Below are positions 24,585 to 34,515 of a stretch of DNA of 64,000 nucleotides, in pieces. Numbering within the stretch: position 1 is the first letter of the stretch; each line of letters opens with the position of its first letter. Location of the stretch: contig NC_133391.1 in the NCBI RefSeq assembly GCF_047511655.1, positions 106,987,384 through 107,051,383 of the forward strand, written 5' to 3'. Below the pieces are notes generated by a model, which worked only from the letters and a program-made list of their open reading frames with translations, was not told the DNA's origin and did no database searches. The position numbers and the translations under genes were made by a program. Source of the DNA: Castor canadensis (lineage: Eukaryota > Chordata > Mammalia > Rodentia > Castoridae).

Positions 24585-25026
24585 TTTTTTTATTATTGTT
24601 TTATTATTCATATGTGCAAACAAGGCTTGGGTCATTTCTCCCCCCTGCCCACACCCCCTCCCTTACCACCCAATCCACCCCCCTTCCCCCTCCTCCCAAC
24701 CCCCTCAATACCCGGCAGAAACTATTTTGCCCTTATCTCTAATTTGTTGAAGGGCAACAAATGCTAGCTTATTTTTTAGGTGTCTTACCTATCCTCACCC
24801 CTCCCTTGTGTGCTCTCGCTTTTATCATGTGCTCATAGTCCAATCCCCTTGTTGTGTTTGCCTTTGATCTAATGTCCACATAGGAGGGAGAACATAGGAT
24901 TTTTGGTCTTTTGGGCCAGGCTAACCTCACTCAGAATAACGTTCTCCAATTCCATCCATTTACCAGCAAATGATAACATTTCATTCTTCTTCATGGGTGC
25001 ATAAAATTCCATTGTGTATAGATACC
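24585..25026 (-). mobile_element. Nested 5'-truncated LINE-1 (A2 sublineage) in the 3'UTR
   Basis: On minus this reads from the ORF2 end ('tggtatctatacacaatggaattttatgcacccatgaagaag') through the 3'UTR to a tail giving TTTTATTATTCATATGTGCA on plus. The 3'UTR words 'gacattagatcaaaggcaaacacaacaagggg' match the plus copy at 48755-49345 better than other A copies, hence A2. Flanking AGAACTTTTA (24575-24584) and AGAATTTTTA (25027-25036) form a 9-of-10 duplication of the host L1 3'UTR, which is uninterrupted at 43260. Confidence 0.9.
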
Positions 25027-25200
25027 AGAATTTTTAAAGTGGTTGAAATCACCATAGGAAATGACCTACAGTAGAAAGAAGAAAAATAGCGGAGATATAC
25101 CAAAAAGACTATAATACACATATACAAGGATATACCACAAGGAAACTCACTGTGTAGCTATCTTAAACAAGTAAAAATGTCATTTTTTCTTCTTCTTTTC

Positions 25201-25268
25201 TTATACAAAATTGGAGAACAATTTTGTATAACAATTTTGTATAACAATTTTCTTATACAAAATTGGGA
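25201..25268. repeat. Local duplication with perfect inverted repeats in an L1 3'UTR
   Basis: TTATACAAAATTG (25201-25213) is followed after 5 bases by its exact reverse complement CAATTTTGTATAA (25219-25231). That arm is then repeated directly (25232-25244) and followed by another partial arm and TTATACAAAATTGG. The sister B copies have only one simple 'ttttacaaaattggagaacagg', so this is a private rearrangement. Confidence 0.85.
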
Positions 25269-25484
25269 GTGGGGAGGAGGTGGGAAAATGGTAAAGGAGG
25301 GTGAGTATTGTGAAAATACTGTCTACACATGTATGCAAATGGAAAAGTGATACTTGCTGAAACTATTCAAGCTATAGGGGGAGGGAAGGGATGAAAGAAA
25401 ATGGTGGAAGGGGTGAATTCAAATATGTTATACTTGATATATTATAAGAACTTTTGTAAATGAAACAGTGTAAAAAATGAGGCC

Positions 25485-26010
25485 AAGAAATAACTATATG
25501 CATGATTGTGAAAGTACTGTGATTATTGGCTCATGGCAAAAGTCAGAAATCATATTTTTCTTTAACATCATGTGTGGCCTAATGTATTTTGCAGAACCAT
25601 GAGTGTCATACTCCTAGAACCAATGTTCAAGAAATAGGTGATTTTATTTTCATTAGACTAGTGAGAACTTTAAAGTCTGCTATTGTTATTTCCTGAATCT
25701 TTCCTGTGATCATCTGAAGTAAAATGAAGTTGAAAAGTTATGATGAAAAGATAACTTTCAGTGCAGGTACTGTAGTGTACAAATCCCACTGCTAAATCCG
25801 TCCTCATTTTCTATGTGGTCCTTTAAGTGGTCTTTCCAATCAAGGTTCAGTGCAGATGTTTTTGATGATGCTTTCACTCACATTGCCCAAGATTCCATTT
25901 GTCTGTAGAGCAGGTGGACATGTTGTTCTGAAGCCCTTGTACTATACTACTTACAGTCCTGTCCAAAAATTCTTGGCATATCAACAAGTGGCAAAGATAT
26001 TCTCTGGTAT
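25485..26010. other. No feature recognised
   Basis: Non-repetitive as far as I can see, with no reading frame of note. Confidence 0.55.
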
Positions 26011-26014
26011 TTTT

Positions 26015-26640
26015 TAAAATTTATTTTTATTATCACATTATTGTTGTACTGGGGATACACACTTGAGATTATAATTCACAGGTTTAGATTAAGATTTAAG
26101 CCCTCTATAATAGTATTTCTCAAATTTTAATATTCATCAGAAGCACTCTAAATTTTGTTATAACAGAATACTGGGCTCTATCTGTAGAGTTCTGTTTTAG
26201 TATGTCTGGAGTAGGACCCTGAATATTACACCACTTTTCCATTTATTTTTATTTTATTTTTTATTATATTATTGTTGTACTGGGGTACATTGTGATGTTT
26301 ACAAAAGTGCTCACAATATATCTTAAATTCATTCCTTCCATCATACTCTTTTATCTCCCCTCCCCCATTTCTTAGAATAATTTCAGCAGACCTCATTTTT
26401 CCATTTTTATACAGGAGTACATAATATTTCCACCATATTCATCCTCCTTCATCCTTTCCTTATATTCTCCCATCTCCCATTGGTATCAAGCCCAGGCAGG
26501 ACCTGTTTTACCTTCCTGCCCTTCATTTTTGAAAAGATACTTTTTTTTGTTTAAGGTAACTAACTATACAGGGCATTTCATTGTGACATTTCCCAGTACA
26601 TATGTATTATAATCTCTGAAATTGCAAATATTACATGTAA
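26015..26640 (-). mobile_element. Old B-like LINE-1 3'UTR pieces, reverse orientation
   Basis: 'tattattgttgtactggggtacattgtgatgtttacaaaagtgctcacaatatatct' (26265-26325) is the reverse complement of the B-lineage tail. A first short copy of the same start sits at 26020-26060. The region continues with 'ccaggcaggacctgttttaccttcctgcc' and 'gggcatttcattgtgacatttc', words shared with 44560-44990 and 45650-46010. Divergence is higher than in the plus B tails. There may be two separate insertions. Confidence 0.7.
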
Positions 26641-26699
26641 AGATGTTATTCTCCACAGTTTAATTTTTTCTTATTGCATCAGGCTAGTTTTCATTTTTT

Positions 26700-27130
26700 T
26701 TCTATATGAATGACCATATTTTCTATTTTCCATTGAATGTCAAACAATCTTTGTAAAACAGAAAATCACTGATCCTATATTGCTAGTTCTATTTCTGAAT
26801 TCTCTATTCTGCTCCATTTGACAATTTGTTTGTCACTATAACTATATTATACAATCTTAACACTTTTAGCTTAACAATAGAAACTACAATTCTGTACTCT
26901 AAGTGTGATAACTTTCTGAAAACCCTTTAAATTGTTTTAATTATTTTGGATCGTCTTAACTTTTTTATACATTTTAGAATAATCTTGATAATATCAAATA
27001 GATGATTTCCTGGACTTTATTTATTACTGCTTTGAGTATTTGCATAAATTTGGGAATAGTTGAAAACACAATTGAGTGTTCTGTTTATAATTCTATTATT
27101 TTATTCCTCTCAGTAAATTCATTGTAAGTT
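26700..27130 (-). mobile_element. Ancient LINE-1 ORF2 fossil
   Basis: The plus strand keeps the reverse-complement order of old L1 ORF2: 'ttgctagttctatttctgaattctctattctgctccatttgacaa', 'tttagaataatcttgataatatc', 'aattcattgtaag'. No open frame; approximate borders. Confidence 0.6.
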
Positions 27131-27314
27131 TAATTATAGGAGCACAATAGTTTTTTATGAGTAGAGGTTATAGATTCAAATGTTACAATAAATGTAGTTT
27201 TATTTCCAAAACTAATTTTCACTGATTTCATATACATTAAGGCACACTTGATTTTTGCATCTGGTCCTGGTTTCACATAGCTTTTCTGAATATATTGCCA
27301 TACTTCAGTGTTCA

Positions 27315-27608
27315 TGTGGACTTGGTTCCAGAACCTCCATAATATCCAAATCCTAGGACACTCAAATCACTAATGTGAAGTGGAGTAGAATTTGCATGCA
27401 GTATGCACACACCCTCTGGTACATCTCTAGATTACTTATAATGCCTAAAGTGTAAATGTTATGCCAATAGTTTTTATAATACATTGTTTAGGAATAATAA
27501 GTAAAAGACTATATATGCTCAGTAGAGGCACACATTTTTTTGCCTGTGGTTTTTGATTGTGGTTGGTTGAATCTACAAGACTAAACCCATATATAATTGG
27601 GTGTTGAC
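27315..27608 (+). mobile_element. MER2/Tigger-like DNA transposon fossil
   Basis: The order of words matches the MER2-type element as I remember it: 'cttggttccagaacctccat', 'ctagattacttataatgcctaaagtgtaaatgttatg', 'aatagtttttataatacattgtttaggaataataag', 'ctatatatgctcagtagaggca', 'ggttggttgaatctacaag'. MER2 is a non-autonomous relative of Tigger (pogo/Tc1-mariner), cut-and-paste elements that have been inactive in mammals for a long time. No transposase frame remains and the terminal repeats are decayed. Confidence 0.8.
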
Positions 27609-27959
27609 CAAACTTACTCAAATGTTTTTATTGCCTATAAGATCCTTGTTGATTCTTTCTTAAATGTAGACATGATTCAACAGTGAAATAAAATGGAGGT
27701 TTTACTTATGAAAGAGTATAAATTATAAATTTTTTCATAAGCTATTTTTCTTTTTGTTTAGTTTACTCCCTATTTTATCCCAATTTTAATAAAACATGTA
27801 ACTCCACCTTCCTCTTCACTTCTCTCCTGGGTTGACACTCATGACCTAAAGTTAGTGCAAAGTGTTTATCACGCTATAATAATCAATACCATTTAGTATA
27901 TTCCAACAAACTGTCTTTCAGGATCCAATGATACTTAGATATCTAATTATCTAACTTTT

Positions 27960-28165
27960 GTGTATGTTTTTATATATATAATTTGTATGTGTATACATAT
28001 GTATATATGTATACACATACAAATAGATCTACATATATATGCACACATTTTTATGTACATATAGAATGTGTGTATGTGTATGTAGAATGTATGTACATGA
28101 GTGGTGTACATATGTAGTATGTACATACAGCATGTACATATATTTAATATGTTAATATAGATTGA
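27960..28165. repeat. Alternating TA/TG-rich tract with a perfect 18-bp-arm palindrome
   Basis: Alternating pyrimidine-purine words (TATATA, TGTGTATG, GTACATA) run for about 200 bases. Inside is an exact inverted repeat: arm 27982-27999 (TTTGTATGTGTATACATA), six-base loop 28000-28005, arm 28006-28023. Such sequence can extrude as a cruciform. A minus-strand frame over it (27947-28192) encodes only Ile/Tyr/Cys/His-rich low-complexity residues and is not a gene. Confidence 0.85.
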
Positions 28166-28850
28166 GTATATATCTATCTCAATTCCACACAATGGCCCAT
28201 CTGTGTAACATGATAGTCCATGTTTATATAGAGATATTATTTAGGTAATATTTTTAATTTATCATATTAATTTAGAAGATGTCTAAAGAAAATAAATTTG
28301 AATATTTAAAATAAATATTTATCTATTATTAGATTTTAAAATATTGTGAAAATTTAATGAATTGTGAGTGTGCAATATTATATACATTTTCTAATAAATG
28401 GCTTTCTTTTTAAACATATGTTGATTATAAACAGATAGTTGAAAATATTGTTCATATATGAGGTTTTTAAATTTCAAGGAAATTAAACAAAATTACTTTT
28501 GATTCCCTAAAGTTAAAATAAAGTATCTGACCCACAAAGGTTCCTCCTGAACTTGAAATACATTTAATAATACCTTCTCCAAATTTTGCATTCCATCTGT
28601 GATTATCCTCTCTTCTTTCATATATTTTCTGTAAAGGGTTTAAATTCAGTTTTGAAAGGAACTCTCTTTTTTGTATATCATCATATGACTACCTCTGTTT
28701 TTTTCCCTGGGTGTAAATTGTTCATTTTGAATTATATCTCAGATAGTCTAAATTCAGTAAATAGATGACACATAATTCTATTCATCATCATTCAAACTGA
28801 CACAGCTTTGAAAGGACAGAAATTAAGAGGAACCAATTCCCTTCATTTGT
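28166..28850. other. AT-rich sequence, no feature recognised
   Basis: No repeat family or coding segment that I can support. Confidence 0.55.
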
Positions 28851-28870
28851 TTTAATTATTATAAAGATAA

Positions 28871-29212
28871 CCTGGTGTGGTGACATATGTCTGTAATCCC
28901 AGCTAGTTGGGAAGCTGAGGCAGGAGGATCCCTTGAGTCAAAGAGTTTAAATCTAGCCTGTTTAATATAGGGAGACCTTGTCTCAAAAAAAGAAAAAGTC
29001 ATAGGGGCTGTGTGTGGTGGCACAAGTCTAAAACCATAGCTACTTGGGAGGCAAAGGTAGGAGGACCATGGTCATTCTGATGCAGACCTCAACAAAAGGA
29101 GAGAACCTATCTGAAAAATAGACTAAAGCAAAAAGTGCTATGAGTATGGCTCAAATGATATAGCACCTGTCTAGCAAGCTCAAGGCCCTGAGGTCAAACC
29201 CCAGTATTATCA
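28871..29212 (+). mobile_element. Composite SINE: 7SL-like + 7SL-like + ID-like
   Basis: Unit 1 (28871-28990): 'cctggtgtggtgacatatgtctgtaatcccagctagttgggaagctgaggcaggaggatccc' and a 'gagaccttgtctcaaaaaaag' A-rich linker, a clear 7SL/Alu-B1-like monomer. Unit 2 (29010-29125): 'gctgtgtgtggtggcacaagtctaaaaccatagctacttgggaggcaaaggtaggagg'. Unit 3 (29135-29205) is ID-like: 'agtatggctcaaatgatatagcacctgtctagcaagctcaaggccctgaggtcaaacccc'. A possible duplication TAATTATTAT (28853-28862 and 29233-29242) encloses it with an AAT-rich tail, but AT-rich sequence makes this weak. Confidence 0.85.
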
Positions 29213-29242
29213 ATTAATAATTGTAATAATAATAATTATTAT

Positions 29243-29855
29243 GAGTAGTGTATATAATAATAAAGATAGCATACTTTTGCTAGGACTTAAAATGCATAAG
29301 CTAACAAATTAGTAAAGTCAGTCAGCAAAATGTTATTTGACAAAAATTTATTTTGTGTTTTCTTTATGAAACTGTGCTTCTATAATTACAGGTACATACA
29401 GGTATGATATGCCCTTTATGCAGGAAGCTTCAGTTTCTATAATTAAATGAACTATATTCAAGTTTATCTCTTGTTTGGTGAAAACAGTAGTAGCCATCTA
29501 CAAACTATTGTTCTGAGATTAAACTACAATTGTTCCACACAGAAATTAGTCATTTTATTTTGCCATGATAAGAAGATCAGGAAGAGTTCATTGTTCTAAG
29601 AAAATATTGCAAAAATTACTTAGGATAATAATTAACAAACCTATTGACCAACATTTTATGTTTGGAATTCTCAATGTTACTTTTAAAATATTTAAATACA
29701 ATGCTACATACTTTTGTCAATAAAAGTTTAAAAGCTTAAGATTGAGGAAAAATGCAAATACTTCACAAATTTTCTTTAGTAAAAAAAGCAAACATACTTC
29801 TACGTCTTTTCAAAAATGCAATCACAATTTATGTTTTTTTTTTTAATCTTCTAGG
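29243..29855. other. No feature recognised
   Basis: AT-rich, without frames or named repeats that I can support. Confidence 0.55.
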
Positions 29856-29859
29856 TTTT

Positions 29860-30128
29860 CCTTCTACAAAATTGGAGAACAGGAGGGTGGAACATGTCCT
29901 GCCCAAGGAGGAGGGGGCTGGCACCAGTGGAAGGAGGGAGGTGGTCGGGAAAGGGAGTAGGATGAATATGGTACAAAACATCTGATACCTGTTGAAACTG
30001 TTCCAGGAATGAGGAGTGGAGGCATGAAGGAGAGTAATGAATTCAAGTATGATATATTTGATACATTGAAAGAACTTTTTAAAGTACCACAGTGTACCCC
30101 CATCCAGCACAACAATAAAAGAAAAAAG
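29860..30128 (+). mobile_element. 5'-truncated LINE-1 3' tail (B lineage)
   Basis: Starts within 'ctacaaaattggagaacaggaggg', includes the purine-rich block 'aggaggagggggctgg', 'atacctgttgaaactgttccaggaatg', 'aattcaagtatgatatatttgatac', and ends 'cccccatccagcacaacaataaaagaaaaaag'. Minus-strand frames of 83 and 115 codons over it are antisense shadows. Confidence 0.88.
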
Positions 30129-30147
30129 GAATATTTTCATTGTTTTT

Positions 30148-30352
30148 AGTGCTGAGAGTTGAACTCTGGACTTCAAGCTGACTAGGCAGGCACTTTACCA
30201 CTTGAGCCACACCACCAGTCTCTTTTTGTGTTGGTTATTTTAGAGACAGAGTCTAGTGAACTATTCACCTGGGTTGGCTTCAAACCATTTTCCTCCTGAT
30301 TTCTGCTTTCCTACTAGCTAGGATTACAGACGTGAGCAACCAGTGCCCAATA
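30148..30352 (-). mobile_element. Composite SINE: 7SL-like + ID-like, minus strand
   Basis: On minus: 'attgggcactggttgctcacgtctgtaatcctagctag' (7SL-like head), 'caggaggaaaatggtttgaagccaaccc', 'agactctgtctctaaaata', then the ID-like part 'ggtggtgtggctcaagtggtaaagtgcctgcctagtcagcttgaagtccagagttcaactctcagcac'. Unlike the copies at 9384 and 28871, only one 7SL-like unit is present. The target-site duplication is unclear. Confidence 0.85.
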
Positions 30353-31187
30353 AGAATCTATCATTTGGTAGTCTTAATTTTTTAAAAAAGATTGTTTGTT
30401 TGTTGAGACTAATTCAGTCAAGCAATTGGTTATTATGTGGGTAGAGCTTACTACTGTAATTAAAATTAATAAATTAATTTAAAGATTTCATTTTGTATTC
30501 CTCATTTCAATGTAGTCCTAACTAAAAACATTGTAAATCTTTGCCTGTTAAAAAAGTAACTTTACAAATAATGTTTCTGTAATTTTTTCTGTATTTCTTT
30601 TCTACTGGTTAACACTTACAAAAAATATGTTTTACATGTAGAGGGTATGTATTAATTATTTTTTGCCATTTTACTCCAAAACAGTCAATACAACTCCTTT
30701 AGTTTCTTTCAAAGCTATTTGGCCTTGGAATTTATCATTCTTGTTTTGAGTAGGATGTATGTGCAGTCTAAAACTAATTTTTCTCTAGCTTCAAATAAAA
30801 AAACCTGTAAGTATCAAGGTACTAAGCAAAGCATTTTGTAAAACCTTCAAATAAAATCATTGATAAAGATCAAGTTAATGAGGACAACAAATGATAACAT
30901 GAGATAAACACCATGATAGTGAAATATAGACTTAATAATAGGTAGAATCAAATTCTGGTGGAAATGTATTCAAAATGACACGCATGGTAATAATCAAGGA
31001 TGGAAAATGATAACCAGAAGGAAAATATTTTTTTTCATTTTTTAAAACTAATTCATTTTCAGAATAGTTGTTGGTATTTAAAATACACTAAAATAGATAC
31101 CTGGATTTGGGAAATTGGTTTTATGATCCTGGAACATGTGTAGAATACTTTGGCTACCATAACAAAAGTTTTCTACTGCTCTATCAT

Positions 31188-31236
<49 letters not shown>

Positions 31237-31504
31237 TCTTGCAAAGATGTTTTCTTGCTTTGTCTTTTATTGGAGAACTTCTAATTTCAGTACATGAATT
31301 AAATTTTAAGACAATTTTTGGAATTACAGTTAGCTATAGATTTTTCTTAAAATATCTCTTCCCAGAATATTTTCTCCTTCCTCTTAACAAACTAATTTCT
31401 TCTTGAGAAATTGCCTCTCACTAACTGAGTGCAATCTTGATGGGATGATAAATCCAGATATCTGTGTACTCTAAGCTGATTTTTCAGACTGTTCAAGAAA
31501 TTAA
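30353..31504. other. AT-rich sequence with one dinucleotide microsatellite
   Basis: Apart from the AC repeat at 31191-31234 I see no repeat or gene. The 99-codon plus frame (31107-31406) simply reads through the AC repeat as a Thr/His run and has no domain. Confidence 0.55.
31191..31234 (+). repeat. (AC)22 microsatellite
   Basis: An uninterrupted run of AC over 44 bases, preceded by TCATCAT. Long pure CA repeats are usually length-polymorphic. Confidence 0.98.
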
Positions 31505-31568
31505 AATCCCTAAAATCAATGAACAAATAAAGAAATGAACAACTGAACTAAAAAGAACTTTTTCAAAG

Positions 31569-33348
31569 GAAGGCTGTCTTTTCTCCATTATAATTTTGGC
31601 CCCTTTGTCAAAAATAAGATGGTTATAGTTGTGTGGATTCATATGAGGGTCCTCTATTCTGTTCCACTGGTCTTCATGTTTGTTTTTGTGTGCCAGTACC
31701 ATGCTGTTTTTGTTGCTATTGCTTTGTAATATATTTGAAGTCATGTATTGTTATACCGCCAGCATTGCTCTTTTTGCTGAGTATTGCCTTGGCTATTTTC
31801 AGTCTCTTCTGTTTCCAAATGAACTTTAGATTTTTCAATCTCTGTGATGAAAGTCATCGGGATTTTGATGGGAATTGCATTAAACATTTAGATTGATTTC
31901 TGTAGTATAGCCATTTTTACTATATTGATTCTAAAATCCATGAGCATGGGAGATCTTTCCATCTTCTGTAGTCTTCCTCAATCTCTTTCTTCAGGGGTTT
32001 ATAATTCTCCTTGTAGAGGTCACTCACATCTTTTGTTAAGTTTATTCCTAAGTATTTGATATTTTTTAAGGCTATTGTAAATGGAATTGTTTCAGTGCAT
32101 TCTTTCTCAGTTTGTTCATTGTTGGTGTATAGAAATGACTTTTGTAAGTTGATTTTGTATCCTTCCACCTTGCTGTATATGTTTATGGTGTCTAAGAGTT
32201 TTGGGGTAGAGTTTTTTGGGTCTTTAAGGTATAGGATCATATCATCTTCAAATAGGGATATTTTGACAGTTTCTTTACCTATTTGTATTCCTTTTATCTC
32301 TCCTTCTGCTCTAATTGCTCTGGCTAGGAATTCCAGTACTATGTTGAATAGGAGTGGGGATAGTGGGCACCCTTGTCTTGTGCCTGATTTTAAGGGAAAT
32401 GTTTTCAGTTTTTCACCATTATGATGTTGGCTGTAGGTTTGTCACATAGAGCCTTTACAATGTTAATGTACATTCCTTCTAGTCCTAGTTTTCTTTGAGC
32501 TTTTATCATGAAGTGGTGTTGAATCTCGTCAAAGGCTTTTTCTGCATCTATTGAGATGATCAAGTGGTTTTTGTCTTTGCTTCTCTTAATGTGCTGTATT
32601 ACATTTATAGTTTTGCCTATGTTGAACCACCCCTGCTTCACTGGGAGAAGCCGACTTGGTTGTGGTGTATGATCTTTCCAATGTATTGTTGGATTCAGTT
32701 TGCCATTATTATACTGAGAAAGTGTTTGCATCAATATTCATTAAGGAAATTGGCTTACAGTTCTCCTTTTTGGAGGTGTCTTTGTCTGGTTTTGGGATGA
32801 GAGTAATATTGGCTTCTTAAAACTAGTTAGGTAGTGTTCCTTCCCTTTCTATTTCATGGAACAGTTTAAGGAAGGTTGGTATTAGTTCTTTAAAGTTCTG
32901 AGAGAATTCAGCAGTGAATCCATCAGGTCCTAGACTTTTCTTTTTTGGGAGATTCTTTGTTGCTGTTTCAATTTCATTTTGTGTTATAGATCTATTTAGG
33001 TGATTAATATTCTCTTGATTCAGTTTTGGATGGCCATAAGTATCTAGAAATCTGTCCATTTCTTCAAAAATTTCAAATTTATTAGAGTATAGCCTCTCAA
33101 ATTAGTCTCTAATGATTCCCTGGATTTCCATGGTGTTTGTTGTTATCTCCCCTTTTGCATTTCTGATTTTACTGATTTGGGTTTTTTCTCTGCTGATTTT
33201 AGTCAGATTTGCCAAGGGTCTGTCAATCTTATTTATTTTTTCAAAGAACCAGCTTTTTATTTCATTAATTCTTTGTATGGTTTTTTTTTGTTTGTTTTTT
33301 TCTATTTCATTGATTTCAGCCTTTATTTTAATTATTTCTCTCTTGTTT
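31569..33348 (-). pseudogene. Inverted L1 ORF2 segment (reverse transcriptase)
   Basis: Minus frames carry recognisable ORF2 blocks: 33059-32823 has [13 protein letters not shown]; 32734-32405 has [25 protein letters not shown] (the first catalytic block with the conserved Asp); 32240-31920 has [21 protein letters not shown] and IKYLGINLT. The usual FADD core near 32260 reads 'tttgaagatgat' on minus (FEDD), an Ala-to-Glu change. Frames change between blocks, so it is non-functional. Confidence 0.85.
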
Positions 33349-34055
33349 GCTAACTATACATCAGACAAAGGACTGATAACCAGAATATACAGGGAACATA
33401 AGAAACTAAACTCTCCCTGAATCAATGAACTAATTAAGAAATGGGCAGCAGAACTAAATAGAACTTTCTCAAATGAAGATATTCAAATGGCCAAAAAACA
33501 CATGAAAAAATGCTCACCATCTCTAACCATAAAGGAAATGCAAATCAAAACTACACTAAGATTCCATCTCACCTCTGTTTGACTAGCTATCATCAAAAAC
33601 ACCACCACCAACATGTGTTGACAAGGATATGGGGAAAAAGGAACCCTAGTCCACTGCTGGTGGGAATGCAAGCTGTTGCAACCACTCTGGGAAAAAAATT
33701 TGGAGGATTTTTAAAAATCTAAACATAGATCTGCCATATGATCCAACAATCTCACTCCAGGGGATATACCCAAAGGAATGCAACAAAGGTTACTCCAAAG
33801 GCACCTGCACACCCACGTTTATTGCAGTGCTATTCACAATAGCCAAGTTATGAAACAACCAAGATTCCCCACTACTGACAAATGGACCAAGAAAATGTGG
33901 TATTTATACACAATGGAACTTTACTCAGCCTTGAAGAAGAATGAAATTCTGTCATTTGCAAGTAAATGGATGGAACTGGAGAACATCATTCTGAGTGAGG
34001 TTAGTCAGACTCAGAAGACCAAAAAGCATATGGTCTCCCTCATATGCGATCTTTA
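33349..34055 (+). pseudogene. L1 ORF2 C-terminal segment
   Basis: Begins at the YTSDKGL block. 33510-33722 and 33778-34056 hold the terminal region: HCWW-type Cys/His-rich sequence ('ccactgctggtgggaatgcaag') and a C-terminal frame MQQRLLQRHL ... KKMWYLYTMELYSALKKNEI ... MVSLICDL ending at the ORF2 stop near 34056. The remaining 34060-34515 is 3'UTR with a G-rich tract at 34420-34446. Confidence 0.85.
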
Positions 34056-34419
34056 GATCTAGGGCAAATACAGCAATGTTGTAGGACTTTGGTTATACAA
34101 AAAATGGAGAGCACATACGGGAGTTATGGGGTTAGATAGAAAACCCAAAACATAAAAGCATTTTATGTCCCCACTCCAGAGAAATTAGTACAGACACTTT
34201 ACGGTCAACATCAGAAGGGGATCAGGAACCAGTGTAATGATGAGTTAGAGATAAATCAACCTGGTTTGTAACACATTTGTACATGAAAGCAATGCTAGTA
34301 ATCTCTCTGTATAGCTGTCCTTATCTCAACTAGCAAAAATGCTATGTGTTTCTTATTATTGCTTATTTGTATTCCAATGGAACTTGTGAAAACGCAGAAT
34401 AGGTTCTGCCTGTAAGCGA

Positions 34420-34446
34420 GGGGGTGGGGAGAGAGGGGGGCAGGGA
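34420..34446 (+). other. G-rich tract of L1 3'UTR, possible G-quadruplex
   Basis: GGGGG T GGGG AGAGA GGGGGG CA GGG: four or more G-tracts with short loops. A purine/G-rich tract in this position is a known conserved trait of mammalian L1 3'UTRs, and the other A and B copies here have weaker versions (20277-20310, 41665-41695). Confidence 0.65.
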
Positions 34447-34515
34447 GCAGGTTGGAGAAATGACCCAAGCAATGTATGCACATGTGAATAAATGAATAAT
34501 AAAAAAGAAAAAAAT

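Larger units (their letters stand above)
17350..25480 (+). mobile_element. LINE-1, B lineage, 5' end to 3' tail, with three nested insertions
   Basis: Order on plus: 5'UTR (17350-19230), ORF1 (about 19230-20760), ORF2 (about 20760-24450), 3'UTR and tail to about 25480. The tail matches the B copies at 43029-43712 and 54538-54850 (TTGATATATTATAAGAACTT then 'ttttgtaaatg'). Removing the nested pieces (18823-18971, 19926-20361, 24585-25026) and the 83-bp microsatellite leaves about 7 kb, a normal full-length L1. Both ORFs are broken. Target-site duplications for the outer element could not be established: 'aaaatgtatctcaagagaa' before it and 'aaaaatgaggccaagaaa' after it are only weakly alike. Confidence 0.92.
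31505..34515 (+). mobile_element. LINE-1 (A lineage) with 5' inversion and a filler fragment
   Basis: Three blocks. 31505-31568 is a 64-base plus-strand ORF2 piece. 31569-33348 is minus-strand ORF2 from the post-endonuclease region to the region just before the C-terminal part. 33349-34515 is plus-strand ORF2 C-terminus, A-lineage 3'UTR and tail. The switch at 33348/33349 is abrupt ('tctctcttgtttg' to 'ctaactatacatcagac'). About 335 bases of ORF2 between the two blocks are missing, judged from the copy at 23460-23795. This is the shape expected from twin priming during target-primed reverse transcription. The 3' end is 'gcacatgtgaataaatgaataataaaaaag'. No secure target-site duplication found. 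Confidence 0.88.

Noticed and set aside
17335..25500. Target-site duplication of the outer B-lineage L1
   Set aside because: The candidate pair shares only scattered bases; not enough to claim.
27947..28192. 81-codon Cys/His/Tyr/Ile-rich frame
   Set aside because: It is the translation of an alternating TA/TG tract, so composition alone explains it.
31107..31406. 99-codon frame with a Thr/His run
   Set aside because: Produced by reading through an AC microsatellite; no start context or conserved domain.
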